Assembly (NCBI RefSeq): GCF_028389875.1
Contig: NC_084664.1
Coordinates: 37,396,323 to 37,460,322 of the forward strand
Reading direction: 5' to 3'
DNA from: Rhea pennata
Taxonomy: Eukaryota > Chordata > Aves > Rheiformes > Rheidae
Length of the DNA: 64,000 nt
A program made the translations under genes and the position numbers. Shown one piece after another: positions 27,197 through 40,970 of the stretch (within the stretch, counting starts at the first letter, position 1; every line of letters begins with the position of its first letter). The notes beneath the pieces were generated by a model. That model worked only from the letters and a program-made list of their open reading frames with translations. It had not been told where the DNA came from and made no database searches.

Positions 27197-30100
27197 CTAA
27201 ATGTATCTGTGATACTAGTGGGGATTTATATAGCGGAGACACTTCACCAGCTCTCTTTGCTAAGCATAGGCTGACTCTATTTGCATATGGCAAAATCACA
27301 GACAGCAATGTATTGAGCTGTGGGGGGAACAAGGGAAATTCCTTTGCTATGTCACTGATGTCTTTGGCAGAGGTGTCCAAGGAAGTGGGCCCACAGATTA
27401 CATCCACATGGTGAAGGCCTCCTGGATGTGACAGTTGCCTCAGGCCTGCATGTGCAGGCAGGACTTGACTTGCCTATCAGTACCTTCTCCACCCTCTGGT
27501 TCCTCCTCTGAAGGAGTTGGCTTGGTCTTTGGCCTCCTTTCAGAGGACAGAGGCAATATAGTTAGAGAAGACAAATGGAGGCAAGTAGAGCTTGAGTACA
27601 ATCAGAAGCACAGTGGCATGATGGTGGAGACATATCTTGGCCTGCTAAGATAGGCCTAAAAAGGAGAAGCTGAAGAACTCCATCTAGTGAGGATCTCTGT
27701 CCTTTCTTCCCAGGCTTTTCATAAGCTCTGGAGATTCAAATTTTGAGCCTGCAAAAAGTACCTTATGTGGTGAAATCCATCAGGCACAGAGAATGCTAAG
27801 GATGTCAGGGGTGGTCCTACTTAGCCCTAAGAGCCCACCTGTTTGACATCTTTGGAAGATCACAGCTTAAACAGTAGTCTCTTCTGTTACCTTCATTTTA
27901 CACGTCATTTCTACAGTCATGCTTGTGATGTGTGGAGAAATGCACCCATGCAGTCTCTCCCTTAGAACAGATTTTCAGTGCAACTCTCTGAGCTGCTTGT
28001 CAGAGACTGATGAAATGCTGGGATTTCCACCTTGCTATGCTTTAAGTATTTATTTAAGTAAACAGAAACAAACTCCAGCTAAAAAGTAAAGCAAGTCCTC
28101 AGGCTCTGGGTGACTACCATGGATTGATTGTTCATATGGGAAATGCTGTCATAACAAAACAGGTGCTCTATGGTAATTGTGCTAAGTATCCTAGCAAACA
28201 AGGTTCTGGCATAATTCACCCAAAGCCTTCAGGGAACTTGCAAAATTTATTTATAAGTGAGAGAAAAAATGTTCTCCTTAAACTAAAGCAGAGCAGAAAA
28301 AAATAGAAGCTAGCCTTATTGCATCCTTCTGATGATGGCAAGCAGAATTGTTTAAAAAAGAGGGCGACTATCCTAGACATTTTTCCAGAAACGAATGGTT
28401 TCCATTCCCTGCAGAGTCTCCTGGGCACACAGCATGTCTGGAAACTGGTTGTCTTAACCTTAAACAAGGCTGGAGGCGCAGAACTGGAAAAAAAAATCAT
28501 AATGCTAACTTCACCCTAGTGAATTTGGATACAATGTGTACTTTTTAATTCAGGTAGATTTGGGACAATTCAGTAATGTGGTGTATGAAAGAGGTTATCA
28601 AGATAGATGTTACGGAGGAAGCACCTTTGCAAGTAGGTATATAATAAATCATTTGCAGGCAAAATATGTAAAAAGTGAAAGAAGCAACAAAGAAATTAGC
28701 CAGCTCAAGGGGAAAGGCCTTTGATGTAGTTAGATGCATTCATGTTTACATGTTTTGTTACAGTTAAAAATCAAAATGTACCCATAAGCATATCATAATA
28801 AATCCTGACTGAATCCAACAAGTGTTTTTCATTGTTCAATTATACTTCCACCAAACAGAGTGCTGACAGCTTTTGTAACAGGTGGCACTTGCTCTATAAT
28901 GTGCTACTAAAGAGTGAAGTGGGATGGACTGTCATTCCATTCCCAAGCATCATGCCTTAAATTCGAATGGGCTTTCAGCATAGGATACAATCTGGCAATA
29001 TGATCTTCCATCATATATCGTAAACATAATTCAAAGAACTTTTTGGACTATGTTTAAGTAGGTGAATTTATATAGATAATGTACAGGTCTATATGCCCAA
29101 GGTAAAATTATAGTTCCACTGAAATCATATCAGCTTTAATAAAGCTGGTTTCTGAATTTCTAGAAAGCAAGGCATTTTTCAGTGTCAGAAATAACACATT
29201 CAGGAAATACTAATGCCTTTGTTCAACTGAAAGGGGGAACCCCACTCACAGAAAATTAGGCTGTTCTTCTAGCTTAGCTAGTTTCTGGGCATTCTTTGTT
29301 GCCTCTTACACTTAATACAGTAGTGTTGAAACTGGCTGAGAGCAGGATCAAGCTGGAAGCTTCACATGCCAGTCCTTCTTGAGAGCCCGGGGTGACAGCT
29401 GTGATCTCAAACAAGACATCGCTGATGGTAGATTCAACCAGCAGTGCTCAAGTTGGAAGCTCTGAAGCAGATTTTGCAGGGGCACAGGTAGGCTGGTATT
29501 GGACCTGTTCCTAGGTATGCATTTGGATTTGCTCTCATGAGGTGATGCGTCTTCATCCTGTCATGGAATAAATGCTGCTGTCACCAGCAATGTCTGTCCG
29601 TGAAATGCCATCTGAATTAGAGTCATTAAACCCAGACATATCTCTTCAGGGTCTAAAGATACATGAGGCAAGGAACTGCAATTCACATTTAAGGGCGCAT
29701 GAGCAGTTAAATTATAGCTGTTTAACTAATCCCTTTCCTTATATGGGAGAATCAGATAGAGATTTCCCAAAAACCAGAAAAAAATTGTACACGTCTGTGT
29801 ATTAGGTGGGGACATTCTCCATTCCTCATGCAAAATGCTCTGATAAAGCCATTTCTCCTAACATAAACTTGCTTAATCACTTCAGACTATTCAATGGACC
29901 CAGTACATCCAATGCTTCTCTCCATAGCAAGTATAATATAACTCCCTACAGTTATATCAGAAGCACAACTGGCTCTCAACTACAGAGACCATGGCCTTGT
30001 GGATTGGCATAGGAATGGTTAAAGAGCACATGAGTCAGCTCTGTTGTCTGACCTGGAAAAGTGAAACTGGGTGTGCCCCATCCAATGCAGCCCTGGGGAC

Positions 30101-33100
30101 AAACAGCGACACACTAAGCCAGCTCCTTATGACTGCATTTCCCCAAAACCTTTGTATTTTTCCAAACCCGGGGAGTATCCATCAAAAAAGGACTGCTCAA
30201 AATGACAAGCTCAGGAGCTGGTGTTTTATTTTCACAAGAAAGAAGGGTAAGAAGTTATTTACTCTAGAAGGTGATGTGCAGTAATGGATGTAAACCAGCA
30301 CTGCTTAGCACCCAAAAAAAAGTATGAAATCCTAAGTTTTACATTTAAAAGAAGAAAATAAGCTACAGGAATCAAAGACTTTGTGAATGAAGGGCGTCTG
30401 ACAGAACCAGAAATAGTTGTTGTTGTCTGTGCTTTCTTTCCTCAGGCTCACAAGCCCCAGAGGTGTCTTGTGGAGTGGGTGGAGTTGCAATATTTTAATA
30501 AAGTGCTCTGGAATTTTATTAATATGACGGGTTGCAGATGCCTACAGTTCTGGTCATATGACCATCTGCATTCAGTTGTCCGGGATTTTAATGGCGTGAT
30601 GAAGAGCACCAGCTTTGTAATTCATGTGGCTGTTCTTTTGACCCCCAATAGGGATTAACATGGTTAGCATTAATACGTGTTCAGATTTTAGCATTTTGCC
30701 TCCTGGAAAGAAAAAAAAAGAAGAAGAAGAAGGGGAAAAGAAGTCCTCATGAGGGGATCAGAAGGATACTTGGAAAAGGGAGGAGTGAGTTGTGAAAGTG
30801 GAGCTCCTGGAGTGCATAAGAGTGTTAGCCAGGAGAGACAGAGACAGAGTGTTAGAAGTTCACACCCGGAAAATTCATTGTTGGTCTCAGACTTGCAGAA
30901 ACCACTGACTGTCCTATTTCCTCCTCAGTTAGGAAGAGATAAAAGCTGAAGTGGATTTTTAAAACCTTACTCCTTTCAACGCAAATCAGGCAAACTGGAC
31001 CTCTCAAACAGGACAAATACTTACTGTTTTGTACTTTTCTTATTAGGGTACATATTTAATTAATGGTCCCAGTCCTACTCTGGCTGGGGCTCAGTACCTG
31101 TGAAGGGGATACCTTTGCATTGATCCCTCACTTGGAGAAATATTGTGAAGGCACAGGAGCAGGGCAGTGCTGCAGGGGTACCGCTTGCAGCCCAGAAACA
31201 GTGGCTCCCTCCCAAAAATGCAAGTTAAATTTCTGTGCTGCTCTGGCCGTAACTGTAGGGCAGCTTTCTGATAATGAATCAGCAGGCTGTCCAATGTTCT
31301 GAGCATCTGCTTGATGCTCCTTCTCCATGCCTAGAAGCAGGAAGAAAGCGATGTCCATATGTGAAACCTACTTTGAGTATCCGCTTCCTCCACAGCCACG
31401 GTCAAGTCACATGGCTTTTATGTCTCCCCCCAGTCTTGGGCACCAGTATAATTCTCCTTTCTTTCTCCCAGAGAAAGACTTGGAGTTCAAAAGTAAACGC
31501 AGTCTGAAATTAATCAGTATACAGTGCTCCTCTTTGGGCATAGCTACCACTTTAGGCCCTTTCTCTGGTCAGTCATCTCTTTGGCTTAGGGCATGTGAGT
31601 CCTAGCCCCAGCTCTGCCACTGAAGAGGTGTGTTTTTGGGCTTCTCTTTCCCCTTCTCCTCCCAGCAGCCTGAACAAAGCCCATGTGACACTCCAGTAAA
31701 CATGCAAGGGACTCCTACTCTTTGGCAAAACCATTAGAAACATCCATTGAGATGTTCAGGATTGGCCAGGGATATTTGTTGAATGCACCTCAGAATGTGT
31801 CTTTCCAGATCTTCCCCAGATGCTTGGGAACTGGTGTTGACATCTGGGGAGAGGGGATGATAAGTCAGGCCAGGGCTGTTATGCAGTCAGTCTCCCATAA
31901 ATACAAAGGCCAGCTCAACTGTGAAGATACTTTAATAACATTTTTACCCTGTGCCAGATTGCAAGCTGTATGTCATACTGTCAAAGCTAGCAATCAGCCT
32001 GATTGTTTGAGACTTGACAAACATGCTTATTTTAGAACTGCTAGATATTACACATCACACTGGTTCTCTCTTTCATGTTAAAGACTTTAATCTTCTGCTG
32101 GAGTTTCTTATTGGACATCTGCCCAGAATATAAAGACTAATCTTTTTTTTTCCCTCTTTGATAAAGTGTCAGAGCCTCACTGAAAGGTGTAGATGGCAGT
32201 CAAAGGCTCTCAGCTGAAGTTATGCATCTCCCACTCCTCATCCAAATTATATATAGGAGTTATTGGCAGTATGTTGAAATAACTTTACCTTGGGATAATA
32301 CCTTTTGCTTATCTCTCATCTATCTGTCACACTGTCTAACTTCTGTATTAACAGAGTCTACCTTTGGGCAGCTCACACAGTACAGTAGCTGTCATTCTGT
32401 CCTCACTCCTGGGTATTTAATGTAAACAGAACTAAAGTATGTTAAAGGTGTACCAGGAAAGACAGTCATTTTTCCATCTCTCTCCCCGGCAAAGTGAGAG
32501 GTAGCCAAAAGAGTGGCCCTGCAGCACTCCAGATGTGAAGTAGCACAGTGCATATCATTACAGAAGAAGCATTTTCTGCCTGAGGGGTCTATTAGTAATT
32601 TTGACAGCAGAGGCACTCTAATCCCATACAGAAGAGAGCAAGGTTAAAATAAGCCGGGACCCAGTGAGTTCCCAAAATTAAGCCCTGGCCAAGATATTCT
32701 GGCACTGCCATCAGGCTATAGACTTCTGCAGACTATATTTCTGAATGTCAGACTCAATATTACCTGTCTTTGATGGCTGAGAATAAAGTGAGAATTGAAA
32801 AGACGGGGAAAGTTCATTTAAATGGCTCATTCCTTTCATCCCAAATGGCCTGAAAGTTCAATGCTTTCTGAGAAGCTGATGCTGCAGGAGGCATGTGAGC
32901 ACCTTCTTCCTGGGTAGGCTTCTCCCTCACTGCAGGAGTTGCTATACAAACGGACAGTACAACAAAACCCAAGTATGGAGCATCAAGGATTAGGGAGATC
33001 TGAGGAGCAGAGAGCCCAGTGCCTCAACAACCTCTTCTCCTTGCTTTCCTCTCCTTTACACTGTGCCACAGACTAGATCGTTGTCTTTCCTGAAAGTTAA

Positions 33101-36100
33101 AGCTATCTAAAAAGAAAACATGGTTTGTGTAAGAATAAGCCCAGCTGTTTCTTCATTAGCTTCTATAAATTACTTTTTTCCCTAACTTCCTGCATTATTT
33201 CTTCACTCATTTTTCTAAATTTTGTTCACTTGTGGCTCAATTTTTTACTCTTTTTTTTTTTGTTGTTGGATGGGGATGGGAGTCTAGACATTTCATCCTT
33301 CTTTACTCATTTGAATTGTAAGAGGTTGATATGTTCAAGTAATCTGTGGCATTTAAGTGGAAAAATAAACTCATTTTATTCAAGGGAGTCTAAAGATCAA
33401 GGAATCAGGGAAAAACTATGGAACATGAAGTAGTTTTTCCACAGAATAGATTATATCCAATTCTTCAAAGAGTTACATGGAAGTCCTCTAAAGGAGGAAT
33501 CACTAGACCTTTATAAGGTGTATCATTTTACAGCTGCAAACCTAAAGCCTCCTAAATCTCCATACATCGTATAATATTCAAAATTCAGCTGGACAATATC
33601 TATCCCTCACACTAGTATTGTCAATCCTAAGGATCCAATGCAACAGCCTAGCATGCTGATCCTGCTGGTGACCTGAGCTGCTAAGGACATGCTCCGCAGC
33701 CAGACAACACGCAGAACAAATATCAGTGCTTTACCTCATGAGCAAGTACAAGAAAGGGTGGGAGAGCCACGAACAGCAGGGAACTGGCCTGAGGCAGTTC
33801 AGCTTGTGAGCAGAGAGAATGGAGCAGCCCTGAAACAAATGTAACCAACACCCTTAATCTGTAATCACTGTATAGTTCTCATGTCAAGAGTCTGGGCAAT
33901 ATGAGGATCTCAACTGGCTGTCAACATCCAGTCCATGAGAAAACAGAAGATGTGGCAAACCTCCAAGCATAGTTTGGCTTGATGGTCCAGTAAATTTATG
34001 TTATTCTGGAGAGACGCTTGGATTCCAGCTACTGATCTCAGTTCCCTTTTTTCAGCAGAAGTGTGTTAGTATAGATAGCCAGTGTGCTCTGGAGAGCAGA
34101 AAATGCTTCATGCCACTCAGCAGGAACCTTTATGAAAGCTAGAGGTCAAATACAGAATGATATCCAAAAACCTAAATTGTATTGGGGTACTTGACTTCCC
34201 TCTAGCCTTGGCGGGAATTTAACCACTGAAGAATTACACCATAAATACACTGGGCAAATTGAGTTTAGATAGCCAACATTTAAATAATTTTAACATTACA
34301 TTTAAACATTTTAATGATTAGTTAGGGCACTAGATCTCTTGAGCTCTTCCTAAGTTTCAAGGATCCCTACTCTAGTTGTAAGGGGGGCAGGACAGATTAT
34401 AACAAGATTATATTGCTTTTAAAAAGTATGGGCAAGCTTGTACCTTTAAGCATAGCATTGGGCCTTCTCCCATAACTGTGTAGCTAGGATGCTGTTTAGT
34501 GAATGATATCACTACAATCATAAAAGCTCCAAGTCTAATACCCCATTCATCCTATTTAGTTGGAATGGAGTTGGTGAAACTACATTTTAATATCAGGCCT
34601 GTCAATAATTCCACAGTACTAGAATTCTTCCGTATTTGTTAGTATAGTACCTCTCTCTTAGACCACAGACTTAACTTTAAAACATTTCCTAGCTCATCGC
34701 ACCTGAAGAAAAAGATGAGGGCTGGATTTCACTTTGAGATAAGGATGTCCAATATGTGCCAAAACATGCTGCCTCTTTTATTAATTCCTTCCCATAAGCA
34801 TTTCAATTAACTTGGTTTAAATTAAAATTTAAGAATGAAGCAACTTAGAATAAGGGATTGCCTGTATCTACAAGGACACTGTCCCTTTAATGTGTTGCAA
34901 CCTGCCCCATTAACATTCCAATTTTGTTGCATGTACCTGGTCTGAAGAGAGTCAGTAGCCAGTGGGTGTAGCATAAATTGTTGGCCTTCAGCAAAATGAA
35001 CAGCTGAAATGCACACTGTACCTGACCATGCTTGTTAGGCTATTTGCTCCTTTAATCACATGCTGTACTAATGAATGCCTGCCATTCAATTATCTTCAAA
35101 ACCTTCATCATGTCCCTAGACAATAAAACTTGACAAGACAGGTATTACTGTGTTACGGTCATCTGATACCTAGAAGTGTCTAATTATTCCCTTCAGTGAT
35201 TAGCTACAATTACTGTTTTAACCTAAGTGTTTAAGGCTATAACAAAAGTGTTCCAAATATTCATCATAGGATACCTTATGAGCTGGAGGTAAGGCCAGTG
35301 GTTTCCAGTGGACAGTCCCCAGAGAAGCAGCAGCACCAGAGAGGATGCTCCCAAAAATGCTTTGATACACAAATTGCTCCAAAGACTTGCTAGCCTAATG
35401 CTTGCTAGCCTAAGAGCAGGCAGCCTACATCTTGCCTGTGCTGACAGCAAGTGATATCATGCCTTCTGGGAAGGACCTATATAAAAGACAGATCTTAGGT
35501 CATCCTCTTTTGCCCTAAATCACCCAATCAGGGCTGACAAGTAGCTGGAAGATAGAGATTCATCTGAAGCAATCAGAATATCTCCCATAGGGGCAACTAG
35601 AAGATTACTCCTGTGTGTTCAGGCTCTGGTGGTCCCCAGGAAGCTTGGGGCCTCCCTCTCTAGTAGGCATGGCCTGGCCCCAAAGTTACTGCAGTTTCTA
35701 CATTTTATTTGAGAATCTGCAATTAGATTTAATATTAGGCCATCTTGTTTGGCCTAACACAGCCATTTCAACCAATGTAAGGCCAGGGTTTTTGTTCCTG
35801 ATCTCTGAAAACAGCAGGTTGCAGCAGTTAGAACCAATAAAAGGTTAAGCAAGCACAAGTTCCTTGCGTTTGGGTAAATTATGTAACTTCTTACATTCAA
35901 GTTCTTTGCTCTGCTCCATTTAAACCACACCATTTATGGCTGGAAATGGGCAGTAAGGAGTTCACTCCAAAAAGAGAGAATTTTACAGACCAAAAGAAGT
36001 AGAAGAGCAAGGACTGGCATTCGTGCAATAGGAAGGCTGTTTGTCAAGAAGGGGATATGACCCAGGATTTAAACTTTTTCACTAAATCTAAATTTCATCC

Positions 36101-36739
36101 AGATTTAAGAAAATGCTGCCTCACTTCCTATCACTCTTCTCAACCTAAGTCAAGCTCTGATGAAGGGGAGAATTTATCCTGATCTTTAAGTTCAAAAGCA
36201 AACCATGCATTTCACAGAAGTGCTGCAGGAGCTGCATATAATAGCCACGTAAAGAAGTAAACGAGAACGGTCAGCCTTTCACTGGGAGAAGGTCAGTTTT
36301 AAAGATGCACGGCCAGTCAAAACTTCTCTCCCGCTGGGGCTCATAGTGGCCCCCATTTTCAGTCTGACTTCCATATCACATTCAATGTGACAAACTAATA
36401 ACCGCAGCTGGCACTGCCACTGGCAAAGTCAGCAGTCACCTCTGGCAGATGCCTGCTAGGAACAGCGGAATAGCTTTATGTTAGCCACAGCAGAGCCCTA
36501 GAAAGTCAAGTCAGGGGATGTGGCAGATGTCCCACCCCGCTGGCAGCAGGAGCAGCAAGCCTGCCTCTCCAGGACTCACTTCCCTTCCAGCCCTTCCTTC
36601 GTCCTTCCCCTCCCAGCAGCACGACAAGCCCAGTCCTGCAACCTGGGGTCCGCGCATTTCGGTTCTGCCAGCACTGCTTTGAACTGGCCCTATAGACAAC
36701 GCGACTCATTGCAAGAGAATGAGATGCCAATTTTGTTTC
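27197..36739. other. Gene desert, no gene seen
   Basis: Mostly unique sequence with many stop codons in all frames. A purine tract lies at 30709-30735 and a 13-bp tandem duplication CTTGCTAGCCTAA at 35386-35413. The nested palindrome near 30.55 kb is listed separately. Confidence 0.65.
30534..30569. promoter_or_regulatory. Nested palindrome with nuclear-receptor IR2 and E-boxes
   Basis: The perfect palindrome TGGTCATATGACCA (30551-30564) is an inverted repeat of half-sites with two-base spacing and carries a CATATG E-box at its centre. It is nested within GCAGATG (30534-30540) and CATCTGC (30563-30569). A 91-codon open frame at 30383-30658 covers the area but resembles no known protein. Confidence 0.4.
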
Positions 36740-37085
36740 TTGTGGTACAATGAAACTTATTTAAATAAAAGTCTGATTAAGACAGGGAGCCATGGACTAG
36801 ATTCACAGCAGGCAAAACTGAAAACTGCTTACTGCATGCCGTTAAATTACCAATTTCTACCATTTTATTTTTAAAGCAAGTGCTGTTTTTTGAACCGGGA
36901 AAAACAGAGCGCACGCATCATTTTGGATAATGTGCATGCAAGGTCACTTTGTTCATCTGATGTTATCCAGCCCAAAGTAAGAAATGTGGGGGATTTTTTT
37001 CCTCCCTGGTTGTGGAGTGCCTTTTGAAATGTAGAACACAGCGACCTTATGATGGGAAAAGATCCAGATTGCAAGATGTGCAAAT
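36740..37085. promoter_or_regulatory. Candidate conserved element with DR3
   Basis: This unique sequence contains AGGTCA-CTT-TGTTCA at 36941-36955, a DR3 of the vitamin D or thyroid receptor type with one weak position. A TGAACC half-site lies near 36890. No coding potential is seen. Conservation is inferred from appearance. Confidence 0.3.
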
Positions 37086-40000
37086 GGTAAGGAAAAATGA
37101 CCTACCCCCTGTAAGGATCAGTGGGAGTCATGGAGCTTTAACCAGTCATTGTCCTATGCCAGGAATATATCAATGAGGTAAAACAAAATTTGTAACTCTG
37201 CCTTCTATTCCTCACATTTAAGCTATAACTGCTACAAGGCACAGTTAGTATTTGCAGATCATTGCTTTCTGTCTCAGTTACATCAGACCTATTTCACACA
37301 TACCAGGTACAGCTGGCAAAAATTCAATCAGACACATGTTAAGATAGCCTGTAATAATGCACCAAAAATTTAATTTAATGCTCATTGCAAATAATTTGGC
37401 TAATGTTAGCCCTATTTCTTTCTAAATGTTACCAGCTAATCACTTCTCAACTTTTCCTTTCTCTGGCTGTAATTATTCTCACATTAGTCCATGCAGCTTT
37501 GTTGTAACTGATCCTAATGGGATAAGCATGGAGCAAGCCTGGAGCAAATACTGGAGTGTACTTCACACAGAGATTTGTATCGAGAGATAGGATTACAAGA
37601 ACATCCGTGACAAATGGCTACAAATAGAACCTGATCATAATAAATGGAACTACTGAAATTCATATTTCTTAGTTCTCTGAGACCTAAGATTTCTTAGATC
37701 TTCTGGGAAGAAGCATTTTACTTCCCATAAGCTAACCTAGCTATGCATTTGGGGCATTATATCAACTTACATCACCTGAGAATCTGGTCCTTTCTGTCCA
37801 TTTATGTTCAGCTATGGTAGAAAGTCTGAGCAAAAAATGGTGCAACACTTGCTGCTTTGTGTTCATCTACAGATGAGAAGAAAGTGTCATATATTAACCA
37901 TTATAACTGTTGGTTTTGTTTTCAGTACCCATACAGAAAATTAATTAAATTGATTTTCAGATATCTACATTTTAGATGAGGATGCTGTACATAACATGGA
38001 TGAGTTTACATGATTTTAAGTGTGAGCATTCAGCCATTTCAGCACTCATCCCTTTGAAACTAATCCCTGGCCTTTTGTGTTGATAATGGCTCATAGATGT
38101 AGCTATCTCCTATGATAGCAATGCTTAGTGAAAACAGCTCCCTTCAGCAATGCTCTCTGGTTTAAAGGATCTGATCATTTTACTGTCATTCCTTTCCCCT
38201 GCAGCACTGCTGAGGGGGCTGATACCCTTTTGCCGCTATCCTGCTGCAGCCCAGCTTCAGGCTGTGATGAAGAACAGTCAGCCCTGGTAGCTGCCGCCAG
38301 GAAAAGCTTTCATGTTTGCATCATGTTAGATCTTTCAGCAGTTTTATACTCAGAGCTGTCTAAACAGCACTGATAACATGCCAGAGAAATCTAAGGAAGG
38401 CAAATGAAGAAGTGCTGTGCTGAAACCTTTCGTTCCCTCTTATCAGATGTTTTTTTACTGGGCTTTGAGGAGTATCTGAATGTCCCTTCCCTAGTACCTA
38501 GCATCGTTACTCCCCCAGGCCTTATCTCCAAGCAGTCTTACATAGCTGTTAGAGCAAAATGCCATTTATTCCATCCCATCACTGCTGAGGTAGCATGCAA
38601 CGATGTGTCTGTCTCTACCTGGAAAACCTTCCTTCATCACAGACAGTCTCTCCTCCTGTGTGAGATAAGACCTCTGTCTTATCTCTGCCTCTGTCTTATG
38701 ACAAGAGCAAAATGTTGACCTGCGAAAGCAGAGAGAGTTAGGTAAAGAAGACCTGCACTTGGCAATGCACTAGTCTATTAGCCCAGACACCAACAGGGCA
38801 ATGCAAAGCCTCCAAATCCTACTAGATCCTTTGATGTAGTTCAGGACATTAATGAGAAAAATTGTTTTCAGCTGGCCACACTGAGCTGCTTCTCTTTTCC
38901 ATAAGCTTCAGTATAGTAGCAACAGTGGCTATGAATAGATTATTTCAACTTCAGTTATTTAGTGTCTGTGGCCCTGACGCCATAGCTTCTGCTAACAGTA
39001 CCTGGGCTTTCTACATGCTCATTTGAATCCCCCAGACTGCTTAGTTTCCAAATCTGATCAACTCAGTATGGAAAGGCTTACTAAACTCTTACTATAACAG
39101 TCCTTCAGTGGGACCCTGAAGCTGTAAGTCACTCCCAGCTACGAACTCTGCTTATATGGCACCATTGAGGCTTGTATTGCAATAATAAGCCATTGGAGAG
39201 ATTTTTCATTATATGTAATTAAGATGTTGGTTAACCATGACATCCACAATGAGCATTAGAGTGGAGATACTTTACTAAATCTGTAACAGTATTCCAAGCC
39301 ATCAAGATATCAGTGTGATTGACAGATCAGATAATCTCTTTAGTAACCCTCTGAATTCTAAACACAGAAACCCCTAACTCATCATCAGGTAAGAATATGT
39401 TGCAGTTATACAGTACTGCAAGAGGGAAGAGAGTTATGTCAGTTGACTGGCTTTATCCAATTATTGTATGTACAAGGTCTCCATTTCAAAATAAAGTTTA
39501 ACTTTAACTGCACCAAGGTCTGGTATATTCATTAATATCAATGACATATTCTTACAGAGGTTCAGCTTTTTTTTTTAACAAGGCAGTAAATGATGTAATA
39601 AAGATTAATTACCGTTAAGTTATAGTATCTGAAGTATACACCTTCAAGCTGTTAAATGTGTCAATGGAGATCCATTATGGCAACAATGGACATATTATTC
39701 TCAATAGGGTTTACTACTGTTTGCCAGTATGAGATGTGTGCTCATTATTAAGACTAAACCACTGAAAAGAGCTCAGATTTGAATGCTGTTGAAATAAGAT
39801 CTTTACTTTACACAGCATGATAAGCCTTGATTTTGTAAACACTATTACTTTGGCTTTCATTGCATATTCCTGCTACTATTATTTCATGGCATCAACTACT
39901 TTATAGGCTTTTATTTATCACCATACAAAAATTAGGCAAACAGCACATGCAACCTTAAAAAAAAAGAAAAAAAGAAAAAACAACTTGGTGATTTATGAAG

Positions 40001-40926
40001 GATAAGCACTTGAATTTAAAATAGGTCTGGGTATCCATATCATATCTGCTTAGGTCTAGATGGCCCATCAGATGGAAGAGGCTAAGGCTCGCCAAGTTGC
40101 TTCAACCAATAGCACACAGCGGAGTGTCAAGGATAACAGCACATCCATATCCTTGGACATCCCAAGCAGGCATCCGCTCACCACTGGATCAGACTGGGTT
40201 GCTTACCACTGTAAAGTCTGAATCCATCTATGTTTATGGATCCATACTGACAACAGTACTCCTACTCTCTCTTTATTCAGTCCTCTCTTTTACTTGTTAG
40301 AAGATTTAAACTCAATCTAAGGCCAGTATCAAAACATTTTAAAATTACTATAAAATACAACAGTAGACTATTTGCTGCAAACCTGTTGTTTAAATATTAA
40401 AAACACTGGTGGCAAATCCATTGGTTAGTGTTAATGTGAACACTTTGAGTGAATAATCCAGTTATCTAAATTCAGTACTTTCACTGGATTTTGAAAAGGA
40501 AGGTAGTTGCACAGTGTGGGCAAGTCACTGCTACGCCGACGTGTACATTTACAGCTATCTAGAAATCCCCCAGCAACAGCCTGGCTCCAGTGTGGCCAAC
40601 CAAATGGAGTATCTAGCTCTTCCTCGCTCCCCAGGTTGTCGTGTTAGAGGGAGTTTGTTTGTTTGTGGTTTTTGGAAGAGTATTTTCTCATGTGTATTTG
40701 GAAGTTGTTTCTCAACACATCGTGTTTTTCCAAACTTGAGTTCTTACTGCAAGTCTTCTATGCATGTTTTTCCCTCTGTGAATTTAGTGGGACTACAGCT
40801 TGGCTTGGACATTGGCCTTCATGGAAGAATGTTCCAATATCAAGATTAAAAATTTTATATTATGGGTTTTTTGTTTGTTTGACTGTTTGCTTACTTGCTT
40901 TTTTTTTAAGCTGTATTCTGCAAAAA
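37086..40926. other. Gene desert, no gene seen
   Basis: Unique AT-rich sequence with an A-rich tract at 39957-39980. The PBX-MEIS site at 39.3 kb is listed separately. No exon-like open frame stands out. Confidence 0.65.
39316..39325 (+). promoter_or_regulatory. Consensus PBX-MEIS/PREP composite site
   Basis: TGATTGACAG is an exact match to the bipartite PBX-MEIS/PREP consensus. HOX enhancers commonly use it together with HOX/PBX sites. It stands alone here without an evident partner motif. Confidence 0.45.
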
Positions 40927-40970
40927 GGTTCATTGGTTCACTCTTCTGTGACTCAAAGTTGGATCAAAGG
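40927..40970 (+). promoter_or_regulatory. Candidate DR2 RARE with adjacent TCF/LEF site
   Basis: The plus strand reads GGTTCA-TT-GGTTCA at 40927-40940, a perfect direct repeat with two-base spacing. Twenty-two bases on is GATCAAAGG (40962-40970), whose complement CCTTTGATC is a full TCF/LEF consensus. HOXA 3' enhancers in mouse answer to both retinoic acid and Wnt, so the pairing is suggestive. Confidence 0.45.
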
